Source: Zygnema cylindricum
Taxonomy: Eukaryota; Streptophyta; Zygnematophyceae; Zygnematales; Zygnemataceae
NCBI GenBank assembly: GCA_037447655.1
Contig: JBBHKE010001697.1
Coordinates: 62,001-126,000 of the forward strand
Reading direction: 5' to 3'
DNA length: 64,000 nt
The notes under the pieces are model-generated. The model was not told the origin of the DNA. It made no database searches and worked only from the letters and a program-made list of their open reading frames with translations. This document shows, piece by piece, positions 9,641-20,979 of the stretch. Numbering within the stretch: position 1 is the first letter of the stretch; every line of letters starts with the position of its first letter. The translations under genes and the position numbers were made by a program.

Positions 9641-11366
9641 CTTATAAGTCCTCTTTGTTTCCCTTCGGCTCTTGTGTCGAGGTTGACACCAATGTCACCA
9701 GCTTACTGACTTTTCTTGCTTTCTTCTGTGGCATTTCTGACAGATTTTTCTGAAATTCGGATGCCGAAACAATCTTCTTTCTATCGATGGAGGCATAAAT
9801 TGGAGGATGGTGGTGGTGACTCCGGTTAACCTCGTCAGGAGCTCTACTTCTGATCGTGTACCTGCAAGTTAGTAAGTTCACCCTTTTGTTTTTTTGATCC
9901 TTTCTCCTTTCTCCCACTGTTTTCCATCTCATTTTCTTTCTTTTCTATTTACTATTTTTTTTTCTTTTTCTATCTTCTCTCTACCCTTTGCTCACCAATG
10001 CTTCCGCTACAAAATTCCCCTAGACTCTTGGTTTCTGTGAGCTATCTAGCATGTAATTGGCTACCCTTTGGTTCCTCTGCCGTACTCCACTTTATGCATG
10101 GTTTTTGCTATCAAAAAACTGATTTCTGATTTCTCTCTCTTTATGCAGATCTTGAACTATCTTGTCATTGGAGCTAGATCCTAGGACTTTGTCCGTGCTA
10201 CTTAGCTTGACGATGACTTAGAGAATGTTTTTGGTTCTCTCTCTACTACCACCTTTATTCTCATCTCGCTTAGGATTGCCTCTCACTCTTTCAAAATTCT
10301 TAAGGTAAGTTTTTGAGTCTCCTTCCCCTTTTTCTTCCTCTTTAACATGCATTTGATTCCCTTCGTTTGTTGAGGTCGTTTCTTGTACACCTGCAATCTT
10401 TTGAACTGCTTGTTTGCCGGTACAACATTCCTTTGTCGCTTGCTTTCCTGTTTCAACATGCATGGTTAGTGTGCGATCTGTCTCCTTTTGCTTTGCTTGA
10501 CTCACGATCACTGTGGCTTTTTCTTGCAGGACGTTTGTCATGTCCTCCTTGCGGATTGTTGATGATAAAGTGCTCATTTGGTTTGGAGCACTCTTTGTGA
10601 TCTCTCCACGGATTTCTTTCTTCGTGGTTTCCAGCCATTCTGAGGCGAAAATACTCGATGTGGTGCCATCCGGTGACACCTGAATCGTAGTGTATTTTTG
10701 TAACTCCTATTTTCCAACTCCTTTTATGTAAGACTTCCTACTTACGTCTTTTTGAGGTGAGAGATTCTCCTAGTGAGATCTCTCAATTGTCTCCTTTTGT
10801 CGTGAAAGGTCTTGTGTTCTGGAGTCATTTTCTCTATAAATGCATGACTTTGACCTGATGGTCCTTGTCTTCTATATGCCTTAATTGATTTCCGTTGTCA
10901 CTGCAACTTTCGTGGATCTAACCGTGTAGCACACCTGATTGCTGCCTCGGTTCTCTGTGTGAGGAATCTGAACTTTGTTGTCATCTTTGTTGTCCTTTCT
11001 GACTGCTTCCTTTGTCTTTGGCAGGATGGCGTCCCATCGTTTGGTGCTTCGAACTTGGAGATCTGCACTGCAGCAGGGTACCTTGGACACTCCTCTTGGG
11101 GATCGTGCATGGACATTGTGTTAGTTTGTCTCTTCTGATTCTCTCAGTAAATCTCCTCGGATGATTCCTTGAACTTGGTAAATTTTTGTTCTCCTCCTTT
11201 CTACCATCGTGGCAGACCTTCAGTTTCTTTGGCATCTGGTGTAGGAAAGAGGCTTGCGTTCGGGATCATGATACAGTCTAGAGTGTGGTCTATGGTGAGG
11301 TCATGAGAGGTCTTTCTATCTCGATTATCCTCTCCTCCGTGGCTATCTACTGTGCCTATCTCCTCT
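9641..11366. other. Unassigned interval, minus-strand hydrophilic open stretches
   Basis: Minus-strand frames are open at 9932-9642, 10679-10218 and 11235-10881. They are rich in K, E, T and S and have no recognisable motif. The region lies between the C LTR and the E gag, so it may hold a decayed protein of either a host gene or a retroelement. I cannot assign it. Confidence 0.3.
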
Positions 11367-11398
11367 CTACTTTGAACGTCTCCCCTTGTGATCTGGAT

Positions 11399-11514
11399 GC
11401 TTGCTTTGCATGCAGAATCCTTGTGATTTGGGTTTTGACTTGTTTGCTTGGTGTATGCTTGCTTTGCATGCGGAATCCTTGTGGTTTGGGTTTTGACTTG
11501 TTTGCTTGGTCTCT
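11399..11514. repeat. 58-bp tandem duplication in the E gag tail
   Basis: GCTTGCTTTGCATGC and the following 43 bases are repeated at 11457 with a few changes. The period is not a multiple of three, so one unit is out of frame with the other. Confidence 0.8.
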
Positions 11515-12103
11515 ACCTTATCGTCTACTTTGTGAGATCTCTTACTGCTCTTTTCCTTGTTGCCAAGCTCGTACTTGGAGGCCTTCTCGCGCATTACCAC
11601 CTCAATGGAGCCATCTGCAACGATCAGCTTATTTACCACGTCCTCCCACCTCGAATCCTCCCTTTTGAGGCTCATTAGTGAGGTGAGAACCGGTTCAAAT
11701 CTACGGGGAAGTGACATGAGAAACATTGAGATTTTCTTGTGTGTAGGAAGGTTAATTTCTGCTGATTTTACCATGGCTAGGTTTTTTGAGTATTGGGAAA
11801 TGTTTCTAGACATTGACATCGTTTCGTCGTATTCTGTGTGTGAGTCTTTCTAGTAGTCTAATTCTTTCTGCGATGGTTTTTTTCACATGTGTCTTGTCTT
11901 ACTTTTCCTTCAGCCCTTCGAAGATATTTTTCAAGGCTCCCTTTTCATTTGCATCCAATGCCTGAGTTTAACCTGCTCCACCTTCTCTTGGTGCTCTTGG
12001 TTTTTTCGTTGCAGATGTGCCTAGTTTTCCTCCTATACTCGGAGCCGTGTTAGGATGGCCACCGCTCTCGTGTTCCATAATTAGGGGCTCCTTTAGGACC
12101 CAT

Positions 12104-12121
12104 AGGGGTGGGCCCATAACA
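12104..12121 (-). promoter_or_regulatory. Primer-binding site of copia E copy 2
   Basis: On the minus strand, TGTTATGGGCCCACCC matches the complement of the anticodon stem-loop of initiator Met-tRNA (GGGCCCATAAC). This is the half-tRNA priming known for Drosophila copia. Confidence 0.65.
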
Positions 12122-12720
12122 TGTTGCTTTTGGACAACCATCTGAGCGATCAAAGGAATCCCCCGCGGCCAGAGACGGATAGGGCCTACTACAGGTCAAT
12201 ACACACGGAGGGGCTTTAGGGAGTCACAGAGAATAGTCAAACAAAAAAAATAGGAAAGAGTACGGAGGGATATAATTAGCACATAGATGAAGTAAACAAG
12301 TAGACGAGATAGAAGTACACGAAAGGTTTAGTTTTAATAAATGGTCTATTTAGGACAAAAGTGTTACAAAGCACTTTCTAATAAAGCCACTCTATTCTTG
12401 TTTTACTTGACTATGTCTGTACTGCTTATTTTGACATTAATGGATGAAGGATGTTTCTTGTCTCTTCTGAGTGCCTATTTGTTTTCTAATGCTGTCTGTC
12501 TGCATGAAACACTCTTTAATAAGGTCCAATGAAATGATGCCTACGCATGCTTGTTCATGTGAACCTGAATATGTACAACTACATGATTGTAATAATGGTA
12601 TGACTCCACGTCGTCCGAATCTTGACGTCTGTGTGTACAAATAGTATTGTTCCACCATGTGACGATGGTCACACAAAATTGGCGATACCCGATATTGCCC
12701 AAAATCGCCCATAAAATCAA
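12122..12720 (-). mobile_element. 5' LTR of copia family E, copy 2 (about 599 bp)
   Basis: Aligns with 2936-3536. Its element-orientation end is CCAAAAGCAACA, followed by TGTTATGGGCCCACCC, an anticodon-region initiator-tRNA primer site. The start is clipped: ATTTTATGGGCG runs straight into the polypurine tract at 12721, without the terminal TG. The gag ATG at 12153 lies 32 bases inside the LTR end. Confidence 0.75.
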
Positions 12721-13610
12721 TAGAGGGAGGGGAGGGGAGGGGAGGGAAGAAGAGGGGAGAGTTAGAATAGAGGGTGTGTGTGGGGAGAGAGAGAGGGGGT
12801 TGTGGAGAGTGAAGGTAAGGGAGGGGAGTGGAGAGAAGAAAAGAGTGAGGGAGGCTGTTGTCACACGGTGATAAGATAGGAGGGGGATGGAAGGGTCCTA
12901 GTGAAAAGGAGGGAGAGAATGAAGGGAAGCTTTAGGGAGGGTGGGGAGGGAGGATAGAGAGGAAAGGGAAGAGTGGAGGGGAAAAGGTATATGGAGAGAG
13001 GAGAAAAAAAGAGATTCGGGGATGTAGGGTGGGTAGGGGGTAGAGTGAGAGAGCGGCTGCAAGGAGGGGAGAGATAAATATGGTTGGGGGAGAAACTGGA
13101 AGAGAGGGTAGAGGAGAGAGATTATGGGGGGATTGTGACTGTGTGAAGAGAGAGGATAGGAGAGAACTAGAGGGCCAAAGGAAGGGAAGAAAGGAGTGAA
13201 AGAGATGAGAGGGGAGAAATGGTAGAGACTAAGAGAGGGAGAGGGAGAGAGAGAGGGCAAGGGAGAGAAAGAGGGAGATGGAGAGGGAAAGGGAGGGGAG
13301 GGGGAGAGAGAGAGGAAGAGGGGGAGAGGGAGATGGAGAGGGAGAGCGAGAAGGAGAGAGAAAGGGAGAGGGAGAATAGAGGGAGAAGTGAGGGAGAAAA
13401 GAGGGAGAGGGAGAGAGAGAGGAAGAGGGAGAAGGAGAGGGAGAGGGAGAGGGGGATAGAGAGGGAGAGGGGGACGGAGAGGGAGAGCAAGAGGGAGAGA
13501 GAGAGGGAATAGGAGAGGGAGAGGCAGATTGAGGTAGAGGAAAAAGAAGAGGGGGAGGGAGAGTGAGGGAGAGGGAGAGTGAGTTAGGGGGAGTGGTTAC
13601 TAAAGAGAGG
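12721..13610. repeat. Polypurine (GGGAGA-type) low-complexity tract
   Basis: About 890 bases almost free of pyrimidines on the plus strand, made of GAGAGGGA-like units with no fixed period. All reading frames in it are compositional. It directly abuts the clipped E LTR on the left and the glycosyltransferase remnant on the right. Confidence 0.9.
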
Positions 13611-13639
13611 AGGAAAGGAAAAGGCATAGTAAGACGTAT

Positions 13640-14387
13640 ATTGTTCACTTTTGATGTTGTAGTTCGTACTCGAACAAAACCTAGGTAATTCAAATTTTAA
13701 GCTCAAATTCCCTTTATTCTGGACAACGAAGAATTTTGGCGTGAGACTTTTTTTGTTACAATTTCAAGAATGCCTCGAAACTCTTATGTGTGTGAGTTAG
13801 ATAGTTGTCATTTGTTTTTCGCAAAAATAAAAAGGTCAAGCAATGTTTGTTAATGTGTTTATTTTATTGTTTTTGAAAGAATAGTTCTCACTTTTTGAAT
13901 GCATCATTGTCTAAAAGAAAAATTACTCAGAGTTCTATAACATATTTTTTCATAGTGATTATATTAACCATTAAAAACTTTTTTTTTTTTTACGGTGATA
14001 TTTTTCCAATGTTATCGTTCAATTCGTTCAATACCAAACTGTAAAGAATGCATTTAATGCAATAAATGCAGTGAATTTGTTAAAAGAACAAGGTTAAGTG
14101 ACGATTGTGAAGCAATTACAAGTAAATGTACCAAAAAAAATGAATACCTTAAATTTATAGAGAAAAACAAGATACGATTGCTTGAAGGTGACCTATTTTT
14201 GAAGTGTCTTGGCAAGTTCTTTGGACATTTAAGAAGCAAACTAGTATGTGATGTGGACCAAAGTCCCTTTCTCTACAATTTTTTTGCCACCAAAAATAAG
14301 GCACTACATCTTGGTTTAGTAAAACCATCCAGAGAAAGAGTCGTTTTCTACCTTTTCTCGGGTAAAGTGTTGAGACATAAACTGTAG
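13640..14387 (+). pseudogene. Degraded, truncated copy of the fucosyltransferase-like gene
   Basis: Homologous to 31951-33043. A short exon-1 remnant (about 13646-13684) encodes TFDVVVRTRTKPR and ends at a GT donor (CCTAG/GTAATT), as in the intact copy. The former intron follows. The exon-2 frame (CNKCSEFVKRTRLSDDCEA onward, 14058-14387) is open to a TAG at 14385. The splice acceptor is lost, HIRT has become RTRT, and the protein ends just after the block VVFYLFSGKV, so the nucleotide-sugar-binding end is missing. The 5' side is cut by the polypurine tract. Confidence 0.65.
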
Positions 14388-14450
14388 AAAAGAGAAAGAG
14401 TTAGGAAGAGTACCATCATGGCTGCATCTTTAGAAGACAAAGCGCACCCT

Positions 14451-14488
<38 letters not shown>

Positions 14489-14732
14489 CTTAACAAAAGG
14501 TTTCGACCGATCTAGATTTGATCCTAGGTCTTAGAAAGTCTAGCAAAGTGGTTCGCCTTACTTGTTAAATCATAGAAGAATTGATACAGAAATAAGGTTC
14601 AATATTTATATAAACAATTCACGTGCGAGTATTTTATTTAACGACGAGCCGACAAAATGGTGAAAACAGCAAAGGAAAAGCACGACATCCGCAAAACAAC
14701 CCTCACAAAAATAGTAAAAAGAAACCCTCAAC
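14388..14732. other. No gene seen; includes a (GA)n run
   Basis: A (GA)n run occupies about 14456-14482. The remainder is AT-rich with no recognised motif, up to the start of the satellite. Confidence 0.5.
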
Positions 14733-17700
14733 TATGTTTGCAACACAAATTTGTGTTTGCGTTAACAACAAAAATATTAACGAATAAAGTTTATTGTAAA
14801 CGCACACACAAAGAGTTAGAAAAAACCCTAAACCATGTTTTTGTCACAAATTTTAGTTTTCGCTAACAAAGATATTTGCAACAAACAACTTTTATTGCCA
14901 GCTCTCACAAAAAGAGGTAAAATAAACTTTGAACCATGTTTGTAACACAACTTTGTGTTTGCGCTAATAAAATTTTTGGTAACAAACACTATATATTGTT
15001 AACGCTCACAAAAATTGCTCGAATAAACTCTCAACCATGTTTATAACTCAAATTTGTGTTTGCACTAACAATAATATCTTGTAAAGAACAACATCTATTA
15101 TCACCCTTACAAAAACAGTGACAAAAAAAACCCTCAACTATGTTTGCAACACAAGTTCGTGTTTGCGTTAACATCAAAAATGATAAAGAATAAAGTTTAT
15201 TGTTAACGCACACAAAGAGAGTTAGAAAACCCTAAATCATGTTTTTGTCACAAATTTGTGTTTGCGCTTACGAAGATATTTGAACAAACAACTTTAATTG
15301 TTAGCTCTTACAAAAAGAGGAAAAATAAACTCCAACCATGTTTGTATCACAAATTTGTGTTTTCTCTAACAACAATATCTTATAAAGAACAACGTTTATT
15401 ATCACCATCACAAAAATAGTGACAAAAAAAACCCTCAATTATGTTTGCAACACAAATTTGGGTTTGTGTTAACAAAAAAAATATTAACGAATAAAGTTTT
15501 TTGTTAACGCACAGAAAGACTGTTAGAAAAAACCCTAAACCATGTTTCTATCACAAATTTAAGTTCGCGCTAACAAATATATTTGCAACAAACAACTTCT
15601 ATTATTAGCTCTCACAAAAAGTGGTAAAATAAAATTCGAACCATGTTTGTAACACAACTTTGTGTTTGCGCTAACAACAATATTGGTAAAAACACTATAT
15701 ATTGTTAACTCTCACGAAAATTGTTCAAGTAAACTCTCAACCATGTTTATAACTCAAATTTGTGTTTGCGCTAACAATAATTTATTGTAACAAACATTGT
15801 TTATTATTACCCTCACAAAAACAGTAAAAAAAAAAACCCTCAACTTTGTTAAAAACACAAGTTTGTGTTTGCGTTAACATCAAAAATGATAACGAATAAC
15901 GTTTTTTGTTAACGCATACAAAGAGAGTTAGAAAAAACCATAAACCATATTTCTGTCACAAATTTGTATTTGCCCTAACAAAGATATTTGAACAAACAAC
16001 TTTTATTGTTAGCTCTTACAAAAAGAGGAAACATAAACTCCAACCATGTTTGTAACACAATATTGTGTTTGCTCTAACAACAATATTGATAACAAATACT
16101 TTATATTGTTAACACTCAAAAAAATTGATCAAATAAACTCTAAACCATATTTATAACCCAAATTTGAGTTTGCGCTAAGAATAATATCTTGTAAAGAACA
16201 ACGTTTATTATCACCCTCACAAAAACATTGACAAAAAAAACCTTCATCTATGTTTGCAACACAAATTTGTGTTTGCGTTAGAAACAAAAATATTAACGAA
16301 TAACGTATTTTGTTAACGCACACAAAAACAGTTAGAAAAAACACTAAACCATGTTTCTATCTCAAATTTGTGATTGCGCTAACAACGATATTTGAACAAA
16401 CAACTTTTATTATTAGCTCTCACAAAAAGTGGTAAAATAAACTCCAACCATGTTTGTAACACAACTTTGTGTTTGTGCTAACAATAATATTGGTAAAAAC
16501 ACTTTATATTGTTAATGCTTACGAAAATTGTTCAAATAAACTCTAAACCATGTTTATAACTCAAATTTGTGTTTGCGCTAACAATAATTTCTTGTAACAA
16601 ACAATGTTTTTTATAACCCTCACAAAAACAGTAAAAAAAACCCTCAACTATGTTTGCAACACAAGTTTGTGTTTGCGTTAACATCAAAAATGATAACGAA
16701 TAAAGTTTATTGTTAACGCACTCAAAGAGAGTTACAAAAAACACTAAACTATGTTTCTATCTCAAATTTGTGATTGCGCTAACAACGATATTTGAACAAA
16801 CAACTTTTATTTATAGCTCTCACAAAAAGAGGAAAAATAAACTCCAACCATGTTTGTAAAACAACTTTGTGTTTGCTCTAACGACAATACTGGTAACAAA
16901 CATTTATATTGTTAACGCTCACAAAATTTGTTCAAATAAACTCTCAACCATGTTTATAACTCAAATTTGTGTTTGCGCTAACAATAACATCTTGTAACAA
17001 ACAACGTTTATTATTACCTTCACAGAAACAGTAAAAAAAAACCCTCAACTATGTTTTCAACACAAGTTTGTGTTTGCGTTTACATCAAAAATGATAACGA
17101 ATAATGTTTATTATTAACTCACAGAAAGAGAGTTAGAAAAAAACCCTAAACCATGTTTCTATCACAAATTTGTGTTTGCGCTAACAAAGATATTTGAACA
17201 AACAACTTATATTATAAGCTTTACAAAAAGAGGAAAAATAAACTCCAACCATGTTTGTAACACAACTTTGTGTTTGCTCTAACAACAATATAGGTAACAA
17301 ACACTTTATATTGTTCACGCTCACAAAAATTGTTCAAATAAACTCTCAACCAGGTTTATAACTCAAATTTGTGTTTGCGCTAACAATAATATCTTGTAAA
17401 TAACAACGTTTATTATCACCCTCACAAAAACACGTACAAAAAAATCCCTCAACTATGTTTGCAACACAAATTTGTATTTGCGTTTACAACAAAAATATTA
17501 AGGAATAAAGTTTATTGTTAACGCACACAAAGACAATTAGAAAAAACCCTAAACCATGTTTCTATCACAATTTTGAGTTTGCGCTAACAAAGATATTTGA
17601 AACAAACAATTTCTATTATTAGCTCTCACAAAAAGAGGTAAAATAAACTCCGATCCATGTTTGCAACACAACTTTGTGTTTGTGCTAACAACAATATTGG

Positions 17701-19765
17701 CATAAACACTTTATGTTGTTAAAGCTCACAAAATTTGTTCAAATAAACTCTCAACCATGTTTATAACTCAAATTTGTAATTGCGCTAACAATATTATCGT
17801 GTAAAGAACAACGTTTATTATCACCATCACAAAAATAGTGACAAAAAAAAACCTCAACTAAATTTGCAACACAAATTTGTGTTTGCGTTAACAACAAAAA
17901 TATTAACGAATAAAGATTATTGTTAACGCACACAAAGACAGTTAGAAAAAACACTATACAATGTTTCTATCACAAATTTAAGTTTGCGCTAACAAAGATA
18001 TTTGCAACAAACAACTTCTATAATTAGCTCTCACAAAAAGAGGTAAAATATACTCCAAACCATGTTTGTAACAAAAATTTGTGTTTGCCCTAACAACAAT
18101 ATTGGTAACAAACACTTTATGTTGTTAACGCTCACGAATATTGTTCAAATAAACTCTCAACCATGTTTATGACTCAAATTTATGTTTGCGTTAACAATAA
18201 AATCTTGTAACAAACAACGTTAATTATTACCCTCACAAAAAGAGTAAAAAAATACCCTCAACTATGTTTGCAACACAAGTTTGTGTTTGCGTTAACATCA
18301 AAAATGTTAACGAATAAATTTTATTGTTAATGCCCAATACGAGAGTTAGAAAAAACCCTAAACCATGTTTGTATCACAAATTTGAGTTTGCGCTAACAAA
18401 GATATTTGCAACAAACAACTTCTATTATTAGCTCTCACAAAAAGAGGTAAAATAAACTCCGATCCCTGTTTGTAACACAACTTTGTGTTTGCGCTAACAA
18501 CAATATTGGTAACAAACACTTTATATTGTTCACGCTCACAAAATTTGTTCAAATAAACTCTCAACCATGTTTATAACTCAAATTTGTGTTTGAGCTAACA
18601 ATACTATCTTGTAACGAAAAAAGTTTATTATGACCCTCATAAAAAAAGTAAAAAAAATTCCTCAACCATGTTTGCAACACAAGTTTGTGTTTGGTTAACA
18701 ACAAAAATATTATCGAACAAAGTTTATTGTTAACGCACATAAAGAGAGTTAGGAAAAACCCTTAACCATGTTTTCTATCACAATTTGAGTTTGCGCTAAC
18801 AAAGATATTTGCAACAAACAACTTTATTGTTAGCACTCACAAAAAGAGGTAAAATAAACTCTGAACCATGCTTGTAACACAACTTTATGTGTGCACTAAC
18901 AACAATATTGGTAATAAACACTTATATTGTTAACGCTCACAAAAATTGTTCAAATAAACTCTCCACCATGTTTATAACTCAAATTTGTGTTTGCGCTAAC
19001 AATAATATCTTGTAACGAACAACGTTTATTATCACCCTCACAAAAACACGTACAAAAAAAACCCTCAACTATGTTTGCAACACAAATTTGTGTTTGCGTT
19101 AAATCAAAAATATTAACGAATAAAGTTTATTGTTAACGCACACAAAGACAGTTAGAGAAAACCCTAAACCAAGTTTCTATCACAAATTTGTGTTTGCGCT
19201 AACAATAATAACTTGTAACGAACAACGTTTATTATTACCCTCACAAAAACAGTAAAATATAACACTTAACTATGTTTGCAACACAAGTTTGTGTTTGCGT
19301 TGACAACAAATATATTAACAAATAAAGTTTATCTTTAACGCACAAAAAGGGAGTTAGAAAAACCCTAAAATATGTTCTATGAAAAATTTGAGTTTGCGCT
19401 AACAAAGATATTTGCAACAAACAACTTTTATTGGTAGCTCTCACAAAAAGAGGTAAAATAAACTCCGAACCAAGTTTGTAACACAACTTAGTGTTTCCAC
19501 TAACAACAATATTGGTAACAAATACTTAACATTGTTAACGCTCACAAAATTTGTTCAAAAAAACTCTCAACCATGTTTATAACTCAAATTTGTGTTTGCG
19601 CTAACAATAATATATTGGACGAACAACGTTTATTATTACCCACACAAAAACAGTAAAAAAATACCCTCAATTATGTTTGCAACACAAATTTGTGTTTGCG
19701 TAAACAACCAAAAATATAAACGAATAACGTTAATTTTTAAGGCACACAAAGAGAGTTAGAAAAAT
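14733..19765. repeat. Satellite array: ~101-bp monomers in a 403-bp higher-order repeat
   Basis: Each monomer has an ATGTTT(G/C/A)TAACACAAATTTGTG core, then GTTTGCGCTAACAA, then CTCACAAAAA. Four monomer types alternate in fixed order, so a given type recurs every 400-406 bases: ATGTTTATAACTC at 15743, 16147, 16550, 16950, 17352, 17757, 18163, 18567 and 18968. Spacing is 301 then 405 at the left end, with a hybrid type at 15338, and 605 at the right (18968-19573), which marks monomer gain or loss by unequal exchange. There are about 50 monomers in total. The short open frames are incidental. Confidence 0.9.
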
Positions 19766-19987
19766 CCTTCCCTCTCCTCTCTCTTCCTCTCTATATCTCC
19801 CTCTATCTCTCTACCTCCCTCCCTCTCTCCCTCCCTCCGTCCCTCCCTTTCTCCTTCCTCTCTTTTTGTCCCTCTCCCTCTCCCTTTTCCTCTCCCTCTC
19901 CCTCTCCCTCTCCCTCTCCCTCCCCCTCTCCCTCTCCCTCTCCCTCTCCCTCTCCCTCTCCCTCTCCTTCTCCCTCTCCCTCTCCCA
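19766..19987. repeat. (CTCTCC)n-type pyrimidine microsatellite
   Basis: Starts abruptly after the last satellite monomer. A fairly regular CCCTCT hexamer makes up most of 19870-19987. Confidence 0.9.
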
Positions 19988-20720
19988 ATGTATGTATTCT
20001 TCGTTCGTTTTTCCTTAGTTAATTTTGCTAATATGATGCAGTTACGCTTATCGCGGATGGCAATGTCGATATGCGTCTAACACTATACTTTTCCGTCTGT
20101 TGTTGTCATTTTTTAATTGTTGTTTTTCATTTTTTAATTGTTGTTTTTCGTTTTTTAATTTTTGTTTTTCGTTTTTTAAGTGTTGTTTTTTTTTAGTGTT
20201 GGATGCAATTTTAAAGCACCTTGTGGCGGATGAAATGGTCTAATCTCGGGACGACAGCTGTCTTTGAAAGCAATGCTGGAGGCTTCGAGGAGAGAGAGAG
20301 AGAGAGGGAGGGAAGGAGGGAGGGAGGGAGGGAGGCTGGAGTTTGGATTTTGACAACCACGTGGGACAGATGCAACTTTAGCTTATGTGTGTGTGTGGAC
20401 TTTCTTACAGTTTTGCCGTTTTTATATCTTTCATATTGCTATGTCTTTTGTTTTCGAAGCCGATGAAAATGTAAAAATATTTTATTTAATGTTTTTTGTG
20501 ACTTTTTTTTTATGTTTTATTTTTTTTGTGCAACTTTCGAGTCCATTTTTGGGTTGTAAAGAAGTTTCAAGAAGGTTTTTTTTTAATGGGTTTTTTTTTA
20601 TTTTTTTTATGTTGTTTTTTCCCTGTTGTTCGAAGCAGCCTGGAACGAGAATGTCGATCTTGTTTCCTTCACTTTAACACTTCCTCAAGATTTTTTTTTT
20701 TTTTTGTAATTCAAAGGTAA
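19988..20720. other. No gene seen; T-rich interval with a short tandem repeat
   Basis: At about 20105-20190 a unit of about 20 bases, TTGTTTTTCGTTTTTTAA-like, is repeated four times. A GGGA/GGAG run lies at 20290-20335 and long T-runs near 20500-20710. I recognise no coding motif. Confidence 0.55.
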
Positions 20721-20763
20721 TATAAGCTATTATATTACTGATGTATTATAATAGCTTATATAC

Positions 20764-20810
<47 letters not shown>

Positions 20811-20880
20811 CTATTATATTACTTATATATTATAATAGCTTACACATATATATAAACTATTATATTACTAATGTATATAA
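20721..20880. repeat. Palindromic AT block around a (TA)n core
   Basis: TAAGCTATTATATTAC and its reverse complement GTATTATAATAGCTTA occur twice on either side of an alternating TA run (20764-20808). This gives nested hairpin potential. A third partial unit (AAACTATTATATTAC) follows at about 20856. Confidence 0.8.
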
Positions 20881-20979
20881 GATATCGAAAAGGATTTCAA
20901 TTCACCAAGTTCTCTATGTTCCTATGACTTCTATTATTGTAAAGTTTTTAAATACAAAGTGCAATTTTGATAGTGTATG

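Larger units (their letters stand above)
11367..12121 (-). pseudogene. Copia family E gag fragment, copy 2
   Basis: Reading leftward, the protein starts inside the LTR (ATG at 12153), passes through the primer site as QKQHVMGPPLW, then a GGHPNTAPSIGGKLGTS linker. It continues with the gag core (DANEKGALKNIFEGLKEK, then TIAERIRLLERL) and a UBN2-like segment (LPRRFEPVLTSLMSLKRED, then WEDVVNKLIVADG). A stop follows the FEGLKEK block, and a 58-bp tandem duplication at 11399-11514 breaks the tail. No protease, integrase or RT follows, so the element is truncated. Confidence 0.7.

Noticed and set aside
9642-11235. Host gene on the minus strand
   Set aside because: Open stretches are short, in different frames, without motifs or credible splice structure; left as unassigned.
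12898-13693. Serine/proline/leucine or arginine/glutamate-rich frames on both strands
   Set aside because: Same artefact in the polypurine tract.
14657-19486. Short frames such as LTQTRTCVANIVEGFF repeated along the region
   Set aside because: They recur with the satellite period and carry stops in most units; not a gene family.
14733-19765. CRISPR array
   Set aside because: Repeats are contiguous ~101-bp monomers without unique spacers, in a eukaryotic context.
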